The notes under the pieces are model-generated. The model saw only the letters and a program-made list of their open reading frames with translations. It was not told the origin of the DNA and ran no database searches. Positions 16,412 through 24,107 of a DNA stretch of 27,400 bases are shown one piece after another (within the stretch, counting starts at the first letter, position 1; each line of letters starts with the position of its first letter). Source of the DNA: DASQQQ01 sp036390995 (lineage in GTDB: Bacteria; Actinomycetota; UBA4738; HRBIN12). The DNA lies in contig DASWAT010000169.1 of assembly GCA_036390995.1 (NCBI GenBank), forward strand, positions 1 to 27,400, read 5' to 3'. The position numbers and the translations under genes are program-made.

Positions 16412-17428
16412 TCAGCCGGGCTGCCGGCCCAGGGCGGAGGCGAGCGACGCCAGCTGCCGCCCCAGCTCACCCAGCTCGCTCGGGCGGAGGGCCTGCGGCC
16501 CGTCGCAGAGCGCGACGCCGGGGTCGGGGTGGACGTCGATCATCACGCCGTCGGCGCCGGCCGCCACCGCGGCGCGGGCCATGGGCGCCACGAGCTCCTT
16601 CAGACCGGTGGCGTGCGAGGGGTCGACGATCACCGGCAGGTGGCTCTCCTGCTGGGCCACGGCCATGCCGGCCAGATCGAGCGTGAACCGCGTCGAGGGC
16701 TCGAACGTCCGGATGCCCCGCTCGCACAGGATGATCTCGGAGTTCCCGCGCTGGGCCACGTACTCCGCCGCCATCAGCCACTCCTCCACCGTGGCCGACA
16801 ACCCGCGTTTCAGCACAACGGGCTTGCTCGCGGCCCCCACCTCCTTGAGCAACGCGAAGTTCTGCATGTTCCGGGTCCCGATCTGCAGGGCGTCGGCCCA
16901 GCCGGCCACGAGCTCGACGTCGCGCGGCTCCAGGACCTCGGTGACCACAGGCAGTCCGGTCTCCCGCCGGCACTCGGCGAGGATCTCGAGCCCTCGCGCG
17001 CCGAGACCCTGGAAGGAGTACGGGGACGTGCGCGGCTTGAAGGCCCCGCCTCGGAGGATCGTGGCACCTGCGTCCTTCGCGGCACGGGCGGCCTGGATCG
17101 CCTGCTCCTCGCTCTCCACCGCGCAGGGACCCGCGATCAGGGAGAAGTGGTCGCGACCCACCGCGGCGGGTCCCACCTTGACCGTCGTGGGGTGCGGGTG
17201 CAGGGCTCGGGCAACCATCTTGTAGGGCTTGCCGATCTGGATCAGGTGATCGACGCCGGGGAGGTTGTCCAGGTCGAGGGCCCGGAAGAGGGTCGTGTCC
17301 CCGACCAGGCCGACGATGGTGTGCACGGCCCCGCGCGACACGAAGGCTTCCCCACCGACATCGCGCACGCGCTCGGCGACGCGGCGGACCTCCTCTTCCG
17401 TCGCGTCCTTCTTCATCACCACGACCAT
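16412..17428 (-). CDS. aroF: 3-deoxy-7-phosphoheptulonate (DAHP) synthase
   Basis: The 338-residue enzyme condenses phosphoenolpyruvate and erythrose 4-phosphate, the first step of the shikimate pathway to Phe, Tyr and Trp. It is the type I-beta form: an N-terminal ferredoxin-like regulatory domain (residues 1-70), then a TIM barrel with LIAGPCAVES (97-106), RGGAFKPRTSPYSFQG (126-141), LKRGLSATVEEWL, the ILCERGIRTFE loop and IVDPSHATG. The last stretch MIDVHPDPGVALCDGPQ supplies metal and substrate residues. No chorismate mutase domain is attached. GGGAGG precedes the ATG. Upstream lies a full attenuator with an aromatic leader peptide, so expression is probably controlled by charged tRNA levels. 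Confidence 0.95.
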   Translation of the reverse strand: MVVVMKKDATEEEVRRVAERVRDVGGEAFVSRGAVHTIVGLVGDTTLFRALDLDNLPGVDHLIQIGKPYKMVARALHPHPTTVKVGPAAVGRDHFSLIAGPCAVESEEQAIQAARAAKDAGATILRGGAFKPRTSPYSFQGLGARGLEILAECRRETGLPVVTEVLEPRDVELVAGWADALQIGTRNMQNFALLKEVGAASKPVVLKRGLSATVEEWLMAAEYVAQRGNSEIILCERGIRTFEPSTRFTLDLAGMAVAQQESHLPVIVDPSHATGLKELVAPMARAAVAAGADGVMIDVHPDPGVALCDGPQALRPSELGELGRQLASLASALGRQPG

Positions 17429-17462
17429 CGCGACCTCCCACCGTCCCGTGGGCCGCCCGGAG

Positions 17463-17492
17463 AGACGAAGAACCCCGGGCCGTTGCCCGGGG
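17463..17492 (-). terminator. Attenuator terminator upstream of aroF
   Basis: On the minus strand CCCCGGGC (17492-17485) pairs perfectly with GCCCGGGG (17480-17473) around an AACG loop, followed by the pyrimidine-rich tail TTCTTCGTCT. It lies 29 bases past the leader-peptide stop and 35 bases before the aroF start. The first arm contains CCGGGC, which can pair instead with GCCCGG at the end of the leader-peptide frame (17526-17532). Confidence 0.8.
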
Positions 17493-17520
17493 CCACCTGC
17501 TCCTTCCTCGGCTCAGGCGA

Positions 17521-17574
17521 CTACGCCGGGCCAGGCCCGCCGTAGAAGAACCAGCAACCGAAGACGTCCCTCAT
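17521..17574 (-). CDS. aroF leader peptide MRDVFGCWFFYGGPGPA
   Basis: A 17-codon frame (ATG at 17574, TAG at 17523-17521) encodes MRDVFGCWFFYGGPGPA. Five of its residues are aromatic and four are consecutive (Trp-Phe-Phe-Tyr), so all three end products of the shikimate pathway are represented. This is the classical design of a ribosome-mediated attenuator. A ribosome stalled at these codons would cover the following CGGGCC and free GGCCCGG to pair with the terminator's first arm. The frame starts nine bases after a CACGAT -10 element, so it is probably translated leaderless. No homolog search was possible. Confidence 0.85.
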   Translation of the reverse strand: MRDVFGCWFFYGGPGPA

Positions 17575-17583
17575 CGGATGCCC

Positions 17584-17612
17584 ATCGTGACAGGCGAAGG
17601 GGTCGATGGCAA
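17584..17612 (-). promoter_or_regulatory. Promoter of the aroF leader
   Basis: On the minus strand TTGCCA (17612-17607) and CACGAT (17589-17584) are spaced by exactly 17 bases, a good match to the housekeeping sigma consensus. The expected start point is near 17577-17575, one to three bases before the leader peptide ATG. Confidence 0.7.
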
Positions 17613-17660
17613 CCGATCGCCGCAGGTCGAAGGGCCCGGACGGCCACCGGAACCCTCGGC

Positions 17661-17666
17661 TACGAT
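17661..17666 (+). promoter_or_regulatory. Candidate -10 element for leaderless upp mRNA
   Basis: TACGAT ends six bases before the GTG at 17673, so transcription would begin at the start codon. No Shine-Dalgarno sequence and no clear -35 are seen. It is divergent from the aroF leader promoter about 50 bases away. Confidence 0.5.
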
Positions 17667-17672
17667 GCGCGC

Positions 17673-18293
17673 GTGTCCGTCACGGTGGTCGACCATCCGC
17701 TCGCGGGGCACCTGCTGGCGTCCCTGCGGGACCGGCGCACGACGCCTCCGGTGTTCCGCACGCTGGCGAAACGCCTGGCCCTCGCGCTCGCCCTCGAGGC
17801 CATCCGCGACCTCCCCACCCAGCGGGTGGACATCGACACCCCGCTCGAGCGGACCTCGGGCCGCATCCTCAGCGACACGCTCGTCGCGGTCCCGATCCTG
17901 CGAGCGGGACTCGGCATGCTGGAGGCCGTGACCGAACTGTTCCCCGAGGTGGCCGTGGGCTACATCGGGCTCGAACGCGACGAGGCCTCGCTGCTCCCGC
18001 AGTCCTACTACCGCAAGCTGCCGCCGGTGTCCGGACGCCACGTGCTGGTGCTCGATCCGATGCTCGCGACCGGAGGGTCCGGCTCGGCGGCTTGCCACTC
18101 GGTGAAGGAAGGATCGCCCGCCTCCGTCCGCTTCGTCTGCGTGGTCTCGGCTCCCGAGGGCATCGCGAAGATGCAGGAGGAGCACCCCGACGTGCCCATC
18201 TTCACCGCCGCCGTGGACCGGCAGCTGAACGACCGCGGATACATCCTGCCGGGCCTGGGCGACTTCGGCGACCGGCTATTCGGGACGGAATGA
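17673..18293 (+). CDS. upp: Uracil phosphoribosyltransferase
   Basis: The 206-residue enzyme joins uracil and PRPP to give UMP in pyrimidine salvage. The PRPP-binding motif VLVLDPMLATGGSG (about 124-137), the VPILRAGLGMLEA segment, and the C-terminal uracil-binding GYILPGLGDFGDRLFGT are all present, and the length is standard. The GTG start is chosen because the protein begins normally there (VTVVDHPLAGHLLASLRD), although the frame is open upstream. It lies directly before the BMP nucleoside importer genes, fitting a salvage role for base released from imported nucleosides. Confidence 0.95.
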   Translation: MSVTVVDHPLAGHLLASLRDRRTTPPVFRTLAKRLALALALEAIRDLPTQRVDIDTPLERTSGRILSDTLVAVPILRAGLGMLEAVTELFPEVAVGYIGLERDEASLLPQSYYRKLPPVSGRHVLVLDPMLATGGSGSAACHSVKEGSPASVRFVCVVSAPEGIAKMQEEHPDVPIFTAAVDRQLNDRGYILPGLGDFGDRLFGTE

Positions 18294-18412
18294 GCAGGCT
18301 GCCCGGCGCTGCGGTGCGGTCGGGGGACCGGATCGGCGGAACAGGCACGGGCGAGCTGGGTCCCGTCCTTGAGGGGTCCAAGGGCCCCCACCCGCCGGGC
18401 GCCTTCCCTACG

Positions 18413-18418
18413 TAAGAT
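18413..18418 (+). promoter_or_regulatory. Candidate -10 element of the BMP importer genes
   Basis: TAAGAT lies 31 bases before the lipoprotein ATG, giving a short leader that contains a strong GAGAGGAGG ribosome site. No clear -35 was found. Confidence 0.4.
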
Positions 18419-18449
18419 GCAGCGAGGGGCAAGAGAGGAGGGCACGCAC

Positions 18450-19532
18450 ATGAGTCGGATCGCACGACTCGTCGCCGTTGTCGCCGTCTTCGCCATGCTG
18501 GCCGCCGCGTGTGCCAGCAACGAGAACGGCGGGGGTGGCGGCGGCACGACCTCGGGGGCAGCCAAGCCCGGGGAGGGGATGTCGGGCTGCGAGGTCACCG
18601 ACACCGGTGGCATCGACGACAAGAGCTTCAACGCCACCGCCTACAAGGGCCTCACGGATGCTCAGGACCAACTGGGGATCACCGCGAAGTACCTGGAGTC
18701 CCAGACCCAGCAGGACTACCAGCCGAACATCCAGGCGTTCATCGACCAGAAGTGCAACCTGATCATCACGGTCGGCTTCCTGCTCGGTGACGCCACGGAG
18801 GCTGCGGCGAAGGCGAACCCCGACCAGGACTTCGCCATCGTGGACTTCGCGTACGAGAAGACCTACCCGAACCTCCTGGGCCTGACCTTCCAGACCGACC
18901 AGGCCGCGTTCCTGGCCGGCTACCTGGCCGCCGGGATGACGCAGACCGACAAGGTGGGCACGTTCGGAGGTCTGAACATCCCGACCGTCTCGATCTTCAT
19001 GAACGGGTTCTGGGCAGGCGTCCAGAAGTACAACCAGGACAACAGCACGAGTGTCCTGGTCCTGGGGTGGGACGCGAAGAAGCAGAACGGGACGTTCACC
19101 GGCGACTTCGAGAACCAGGACAACGGGCGGCGCGTGACCGAGGACCTGATCGGTGAGGGCGCCGACATCATCCTGCCGGTGGCCGGCCCGGTGGGCCTGG
19201 GCGCGGCGGCCGCGGCGCAGGACGCCGGCAACGTCAACCTCATCTGGGTCGATACCGACGGCTGCGTGAGCGCTTCCGAGTACTGCCCGCTGTTCCTGAC
19301 GAGCGTCGAGAAGAAGATGGACGTCGCGGTGTTCGACTCGATGAAGGCCGTGATCGACGGCACGTTCCAGGGCGGGGTCTACTCGGGGACCCTGGAGAAC
19401 AGCGGCGTCGACATCGCTCCGTACCACGAGTGGGACAGCAAGATCCCGGCGGACCTGAAGAGCAAGATCGACGAGCTCAAGCAGGGGATCATCGACGGGA
19501 CCGTGTCCGCGGACTACAAGGACTACCTGTAG
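18450..19532 (+). CDS. BMP-family nucleoside-binding lipoprotein of an ABC importer
   Basis: The 360-residue protein has a lipoprotein signal peptide with lipobox LAAAC (Cys21) and a Gly/Ser-rich linker. A BMP/PnrA-type binding domain follows, with DTGGIDDKSFNATAYKGL (about 52-69), GFLLGDATEAAAK, FQTDQAAFLAGYLA (the conserved QAAFLAGY-type block) and VAGPVGLGAAAAAQD. BMP proteins bind purine and pyrimidine nucleosides outside the membrane and deliver them to their permeases. The start is clear from GAGAGGAGG seven bases before the ATG. A strong hairpin follows, then the ATPase and two permease genes. The exact nucleoside cannot be read. Confidence 0.93.
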   Translation: MSRIARLVAVVAVFAMLAAACASNENGGGGGGTTSGAAKPGEGMSGCEVTDTGGIDDKSFNATAYKGLTDAQDQLGITAKYLESQTQQDYQPNIQAFIDQKCNLIITVGFLLGDATEAAAKANPDQDFAIVDFAYEKTYPNLLGLTFQTDQAAFLAGYLAAGMTQTDKVGTFGGLNIPTVSIFMNGFWAGVQKYNQDNSTSVLVLGWDAKKQNGTFTGDFENQDNGRRVTEDLIGEGADIILPVAGPVGLGAAAAAQDAGNVNLIWVDTDGCVSASEYCPLFLTSVEKKMDVAVFDSMKAVIDGTFQGGVYSGTLENSGVDIAPYHEWDSKIPADLKSKIDELKQGIIDGTVSADYKDYL

Positions 19533-19553
19533 GTCGCGATGAGATCGAGGACA

Positions 19554-19580
19554 GGGGCGCCGGGCAGAACCCGGCGCCCC
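19554..19580 (+). terminator. Strong hairpin after the binding-protein gene
   Basis: GGGGCGCCGGG (19554-19564) and CCCGGCGCCCC (19570-19580) form a perfect 11-bp stem around CAGAA, 22 bases after the stop. The hairpin may end most transcripts or protect the binding-protein mRNA 3' end, giving more binding protein than transporter. Confidence 0.7.
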
Positions 19581-19585
19581 TCCCG

Positions 19586-19591
19586 TATGCT
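19586..19591 (+). promoter_or_regulatory. Candidate -10 element of the ATPase gene
   Basis: TATGCT begins five bases after the hairpin and 41 bases before the GTG start. The matching -35 would fall inside the hairpin. It may give the transporter genes their own promoter. Confidence 0.35.
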
Positions 19592-19626
19592 CCTACGCTG
19601 AAGGGCGCGGCTTGGGGGTCCGGTAG

Positions 19627-21150
19627 GTGCGTCTCGAGCTGAAGGGGATCACGAAGCGCTTCCCCGGCGTGATCGCGAACGACCGGGTCGACCTGGTGGT
19701 CGAGTCCGGCGAGATCCACGCGCTGCTCGGCGAGAACGGCGCAGGCAAGACGACACTCATGAACGTCCTCTACGGCCTCTACCACGCCGACGAGGGCGAG
19801 ATCCTCATCGACGAGCGGCTCGTCACGTTCGACGGCCCGGGGGACGCCATCGCGGCCGGGCTCGGCATGGTCCACCAGCACTTCATGCTCGTGCCCGTCT
19901 TCACCGTCACCGAGAACATCATCCTCGGCGTCGAACCGACCGGCCCATTCGGGTGGATCGACCGTCGTGGAGCCCGCACGCGCGTGGAGGAGCTGTCCGC
20001 CCGCTACGGCCTCGAGGTCCCACCCGATGCCATGGTGGAGGAGCTCCCCGTCGGCGTGCAACAACGGGTCGAGATCCTGAAGGCGCTCTATCGCCAGGCC
20101 GAGGTCCTGATCCTGGACGAGCCCACCGCGGTGCTCACACCCCAGGAGACGGAGGAGCTCTTCGCGGTCATGCGCTCCCTCAAGGATGGCGGCAAGTCGG
20201 TCATCTTCATCACGCACAAGCTCAAGGAGGTTCTGGCGGTCGCGGACACCATCACCGTCCTTCGAGGCGGCAAGGTGGTCGGCACCACACGCCCCGAAGA
20301 GGCAGACGAGGACGAGCTCGCGGCCATGATGGTGGGGCGGGCCGTCTCGCTCACGGTCGAGAAGGGCCCCGCAAAGCCTGGGGATCCCGTCCTGCAGGTG
20401 GGCGATCTGGTGGTCATGGACGACCGGGGACACCGGGCGGTCGACGGTGTGTCGTTCGACGTTCGGGCGGGCGAGATCGTCTGCGTGGCCGGCGTCCAGG
20501 GGAACGGACAAACGGAGCTGGTGGAGGCGTTGACGGGACTGCGGCCGAAGGTGGAAGGGCGGGTCGCGTTGAACGGGCGGGACATCACCCATGCGTCGCC
20601 GAACGACGTGCTCGACGCGGGCGTCGCGCACGTTCCCGAGGACCGGCAACGCGACGGGTTGATCGATAAGTTCTCGATCGCCGACAACCTCGTCCTGGAC
20701 ACCTACGATCAGCCACCGTTCGCGAACGGGATCGTGCGGAACAGGGAGGCGGTGCTCGATGCCGCTCAGGATCGTGTCCGGGCCTTCGACATCCGCACAC
20801 CGTCCGTCGGGATCCCCGCGTCCACCCTTTCGGGTGGCAACCAGCAGAAGGTCGTCGTGGCGAGGGAGCTCTCGCGCCCGATCTCCCTCCTCATCGCGAG
20901 CCAGCCCACGCGGGGGCTCGACGTCGGCTCGATCGAGTACATCCACGAGCAGATCGTGAAGCAGCGTGACGAGGGCATCGCGGTGCTCATCGTGTCCTCC
21001 GAGCTCGACGAGGTCCTTGCCCTCGCGGACCGCGTCGCCGTGATGTACCGAGGGCGCGTCGTCGCCGTGCTTGCCCGAGAGCAGGCCACCCGTGAGGGGC
21101 TCGGACTCCTGATGGCCGGTGTGAGCCCGGAGGAGGCGATGAGCGCGTGA
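19627..21150 (+). CDS. Double-domain ATPase of the nucleoside ABC importer
   Basis: The 507-residue protein contains two ABC ATPase domains in tandem, as in sugar and nucleoside importers. Domain 1 has Walker A GENGAGKTT (35-43), Q-loop GMVHQHFML, a diverged signature ELPVGVQQRVEI and Walker B VLILDEPTAVL. Domain 2 has a modified P-loop GVQGNGQTE, signature STLSGGNQQKVV and a Walker B reading LLIASQPTRGLD, where the catalytic Asp-Glu pair is replaced by Ser-Gln. Loss of the second catalytic Glu is usual in this subfamily, so one site probably hydrolyses ATP. The GTG start is supported by the family-like N-terminus LELKGITKRFPGV. Its stop overlaps the next start by four bases (GTGA). Confidence 0.93.
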   Translation: MRLELKGITKRFPGVIANDRVDLVVESGEIHALLGENGAGKTTLMNVLYGLYHADEGEILIDERLVTFDGPGDAIAAGLGMVHQHFMLVPVFTVTENIILGVEPTGPFGWIDRRGARTRVEELSARYGLEVPPDAMVEELPVGVQQRVEILKALYRQAEVLILDEPTAVLTPQETEELFAVMRSLKDGGKSVIFITHKLKEVLAVADTITVLRGGKVVGTTRPEEADEDELAAMMVGRAVSLTVEKGPAKPGDPVLQVGDLVVMDDRGHRAVDGVSFDVRAGEIVCVAGVQGNGQTELVEALTGLRPKVEGRVALNGRDITHASPNDVLDAGVAHVPEDRQRDGLIDKFSIADNLVLDTYDQPPFANGIVRNREAVLDAAQDRVRAFDIRTPSVGIPASTLSGGNQQKVVVARELSRPISLLIASQPTRGLDVGSIEYIHEQIVKQRDEGIAVLIVSSELDEVLALADRVAVMYRGRVVAVLAREQATREGLGLLMAGVSPEEAMSA

Positions 21151-22409
21151 GCGAACAGGTGGTCTCTCCGCCGCGCGAGCAGGCCCCGCCGGAGCCGGAG
21201 GAACCGCCCCAGGAGAAGGCACGCTGGTGGGACCCGCTGGTGGTCCCGGTGCTGGCCGTCGTCACGGCGCTCGCCATCGGCGCCCTGGTCATCGTGTTCT
21301 CGGACACCGAGATCCTGAAGAGCTGGGCGGGGTTCTTCCGGCATCCGCTCGACACCCTCCGTGTCTCTTGGGACGTGGTGGCCAACTCGTACCGGGCCCT
21401 GTTCACCGGCGCCTTCGGGAGCCCCGCACAGCTCTGGCAAGGCATCTCCTCGGGGAGCTGGCACGAGATCCAGTCGGCCCTGAGCCCGCTCTCCGAGACC
21501 GTCGTCACCGCCACGCCGCTGATCTTCGCCGGCCTCTCGGTGGCGGTCGGGTTCAAGGCGGGTCTGTTCAACATCGGGGGCGAGGGTCAGATCACCGTGG
21601 GAGCCATCGTCGGGTCGGCGGCCGGCTTCACGATGACCGGCCTGCCGGGGCCGATCCACGTCCTGGTCGTGGTCCTGGCCGGGTTCGTCGGCGGGGCGAT
21701 CTGGGGAGCGATCCCCGGTCTCCTGAAGGCCAAGACCGGGGCCCACGAGGTCATCACCACGATCATGCTGAACTACATCTCGTACCGGCTGGCCGACTAC
21801 TGCCTGTCGACGACGTTCTTCCGCAGGCCGGACCGGACCGACCCGATCTCCAAGCCGGTCGTGTCCGCCTTCCCGCACCTTCTGGGGTCGGACCTGCGGG
21901 TGCACATCGGGATCCTGGTGGCGCTGGCCGTGGCCGCCGGCGTGGCCTACCTGGTGAACCGGACCACCGTGGGCTTCGAGTTCCGGGCCGTCGGGTTCAA
22001 CTCCGACGCGTCGCGGGCGGCGGGCATCAACCCCACGCGGATCTTCGTGCTGGTGATGACGCTCGCCGGTGGTCTCTCCGGACTGGCGGCCTCGAACCAG
22101 CTCCTCTCGGTTTCGCCGAGCCTGACGCCCGGGTTCTCCTCGGGGTTCGGCTTCGATGCCATCGCCCTGGCCCTGCTCGGACGATCCAATGCGTGGGGCG
22201 TGGTCGCGGCCGCGTTCCTGTTCGGCGCCCTGCGAGCCGGCTCGCGGTCGATGCAGGCCGCCACGGCGACACCGGTCGACATCGTGGTGGTGATCCAGGC
22301 GCTGGTGATCGTGTTCATCGCGGCTCCGTCGCTCGTACGGGCCATCTACCGGATCAAGGCGCGCAGGGCGGAGGGACTCGAGATCGTCATGAAGGGATTC
22401 GGGGCATGA
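21147..22409 (+). CDS. Nucleoside ABC importer permease 1
   Basis: The 420-residue membrane protein belongs to the BPD_transp_2 (branched-chain/sugar/nucleoside) permease family. A Pro/Glu-rich cytosolic N-terminus of about 25 residues precedes roughly nine hydrophobic helices. The signature GFKAGLFNIGGEGQITVGAI (about 132-151) and the cytoplasmic coupling stretch GFEFRAVGFNSDASRAAGI (about 272-290) are typical of the first permease of BMP systems. The start GTG overlaps the ATPase stop and the stop overlaps the next ATG, so the three genes are translationally coupled. Confidence 0.92.
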   Translation: MSEQVVSPPREQAPPEPEEPPQEKARWWDPLVVPVLAVVTALAIGALVIVFSDTEILKSWAGFFRHPLDTLRVSWDVVANSYRALFTGAFGSPAQLWQGISSGSWHEIQSALSPLSETVVTATPLIFAGLSVAVGFKAGLFNIGGEGQITVGAIVGSAAGFTMTGLPGPIHVLVVVLAGFVGGAIWGAIPGLLKAKTGAHEVITTIMLNYISYRLADYCLSTTFFRRPDRTDPISKPVVSAFPHLLGSDLRVHIGILVALAVAAGVAYLVNRTTVGFEFRAVGFNSDASRAAGINPTRIFVLVMTLAGGLSGLAASNQLLSVSPSLTPGFSSGFGFDAIALALLGRSNAWGVVAAAFLFGALRAGSRSMQAATATPVDIVVVIQALVIVFIAAPSLVRAIYRIKARRAEGLEIVMKGFGA

Positions 22410-23677
22410 GCGCTGCAGCGGTCACCGTCGGAAGGCCCGTATCGATCACCCGGGCGCGCATCCTCGGCATCTTCTTCCTCCTCATGGCCGTGGCCATCGC
22501 CCTGCTGTTCGGCTTGGGTGCCAGCGGCGGGATACAAACCCGATTCGGGCTGAACCAGACGGGCACGGGTACCACCGCGTGGAGGATCCCTGATCTCGTC
22601 GTCCCGTCCCGGGCCACGGCATTCCTCCTTGCCGCCGTGTGCGCGTTCCTAGCCGGTGCGCAGCTCACCCGGGGGTTCGGCAAGCGAACGAACCTCATCC
22701 TCGGGGTGGTCGTGTTCCTGTTCATCTTCGCCTTCCTCACGTGGGCCGCGCGGGATCGGTCCCTGAACCTCCTTGGCATGCTGGAGAGCACCCTGCTCCG
22801 GTCGGTCCCGATCACCTTCGGCGCGCTGTCCGGGGTGCTGTGTGAGCGCACGGCGGTGATCAACATCGGGATCGAGGGGATGCTGCTGTCGGCGGCCTTC
22901 ACAGGTTCCATCGTCGGCAGCGCGACGGGGAGCTTGTGGATGGGGCTCCTAGGTGGCGCGCTGATCGGCGGCTTGCTCGGGTGGGTCCTGGCCGTACTGT
23001 CGATCCGCTACCGGGTCGATCAGATCATCGGTGGAACCGTGATCAACATCTTCGCGCTGGGGATCACGGGGTTCTTGTCGGCACGGGTCCTGGAGCGATA
23101 TCAGAGCCTGAACAACCCGGGGCGGTTCGAGCCGTTCGCGATCCCGGGGTTGTCGAAGATCCCCATCGTCGGACCTGTGCTCTTCGACGAGAACGTCTTC
23201 ATCTACCTGTTGTTCCTGATCGTGGTCGCCTCGTACCTGGGGCTCTTCTACACGCGATGGGGACTGCGGGTCCGTTCGGTGGGGGAGCACCCCCGCGCGG
23301 CCGACACCGTGGGGATCCGGGTGCTGTTCACGCGGTACCGCAACGTCATCCTGGGGGGGGTCGTGGCTGGCATCGGCGGCGCGTACTTCACGCTCGGATC
23401 GGTCGGCCGGTTCGACGAGAACATGACCGCGGGCCGCGGCTTCATCGGCCTGGCCGCCATGATCTTCGGCCGCTACAACCCGGTGGGCGCGTTCCTGGCC
23501 GCGCTCGTGTTCGGGTTCGCCGACTCCCTGCAGACGAAGCTGTCCATCCTGCAGGTGCCGATCCCGTCCGAGTTCCTGCTGATGGCGCCCTACCTGGTGA
23601 CGATCTTCGTGGTGGCCGGCGCGGTGAGGAAGACGCACATCCCCGCAGCGGACGGCCAGCCCTACATCAAGGAGTAG
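22406..23677 (+). CDS. Nucleoside ABC importer permease 2
   Basis: The 423-residue membrane protein is the partner BPD_transp_2 permease. It has several N-terminal helices, then TAVINIGIEGMLLSAAFTGS (the INIG-EG signature), a helix-rich middle, the coupling segment WGLRVRSVGEHPRAADTVGI and a C-terminal GRGFIGLAAMIFGRYNPVGA. It begins in ATGA, sharing four bases with the upstream gene. Together with permease 1 it forms the heterodimeric channel for nucleosides. The N-terminal part (about 110 residues with three predicted helices) is longer than the core family needs. Confidence 0.92.
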   Translation: MSAAAVTVGRPVSITRARILGIFFLLMAVAIALLFGLGASGGIQTRFGLNQTGTGTTAWRIPDLVVPSRATAFLLAAVCAFLAGAQLTRGFGKRTNLILGVVVFLFIFAFLTWAARDRSLNLLGMLESTLLRSVPITFGALSGVLCERTAVINIGIEGMLLSAAFTGSIVGSATGSLWMGLLGGALIGGLLGWVLAVLSIRYRVDQIIGGTVINIFALGITGFLSARVLERYQSLNNPGRFEPFAIPGLSKIPIVGPVLFDENVFIYLLFLIVVASYLGLFYTRWGLRVRSVGEHPRAADTVGIRVLFTRYRNVILGGVVAGIGGAYFTLGSVGRFDENMTAGRGFIGLAAMIFGRYNPVGAFLAALVFGFADSLQTKLSILQVPIPSEFLLMAPYLVTIFVVAGAVRKTHIPAADGQPYIKE

Positions 23678-23753
23678 GAGGCTGGCGAGCGATCCGCAGG
23701 TCGAGGAGGTTCGCGAGCGATTCGCGCGCTCGGCGTTCCACCGGTGGATCGGG

Positions 23754-24107
23754 ATGCGCCTGGATCGTGTCGAGCCCGGAGCGGTCGACGTCGCGCTGGA
23801 CCTGGAGCCGCACCACATGAACCTCGTGGGGATCGCCCACGGCGGCTTGCTGGGGACGCTCGCCGACACCGCGACGGGCCTGGCCTTCCGCACGGTGCTC
23901 GAGCCGGGAGATACCCACGTCACCACGCAGCTCTCGATCACCTTCCTGGCGCCTGGGACGGGTGGCACCGTCGTCGCGCGCGGTCGCGTGGTCAAGACCG
24001 GGCGGCGGTTCGGATACGCGGAGGCCGACGTCGTGGCCGGCGACGGGGCGCTTCTCGCGAGGGCGGCGGCGACCTTCGCCGTCAGGCCCGAGCGCGGCGA
24101 TCAGTAG
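23754..24107 (+). CDS. PaaI-like hotdog-fold thioesterase
   Basis: The 117-residue frame has the hotdog thioesterase core: HHMNLVGIAHGGLLGTLADT, with the HGG motif and the Asp of LADTATG, then THVTTQLSITFLAPGTGGTV and RVVKTGRRFGYAEADV. These enzymes hydrolyse acyl- or aryl-CoA thioesters. The ATG at 23754 is the first conventional start, but family-like sequence (VRERFARSAFHRWIG) continues upstream in the same frame to about 23682, where a CTG follows GGAGTAGGAGG. The true protein is therefore probably 141 residues. It overlaps the end of the SCP2 gene on the other strand by seven bases and may be the last gene of the importer operon. Confidence 0.82.
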   Translation: MRLDRVEPGAVDVALDLEPHHMNLVGIAHGGLLGTLADTATGLAFRTVLEPGDTHVTTQLSITFLAPGTGGTVVARGRVVKTGRRFGYAEADVVAGDGALLARAAATFAVRPERGDQ

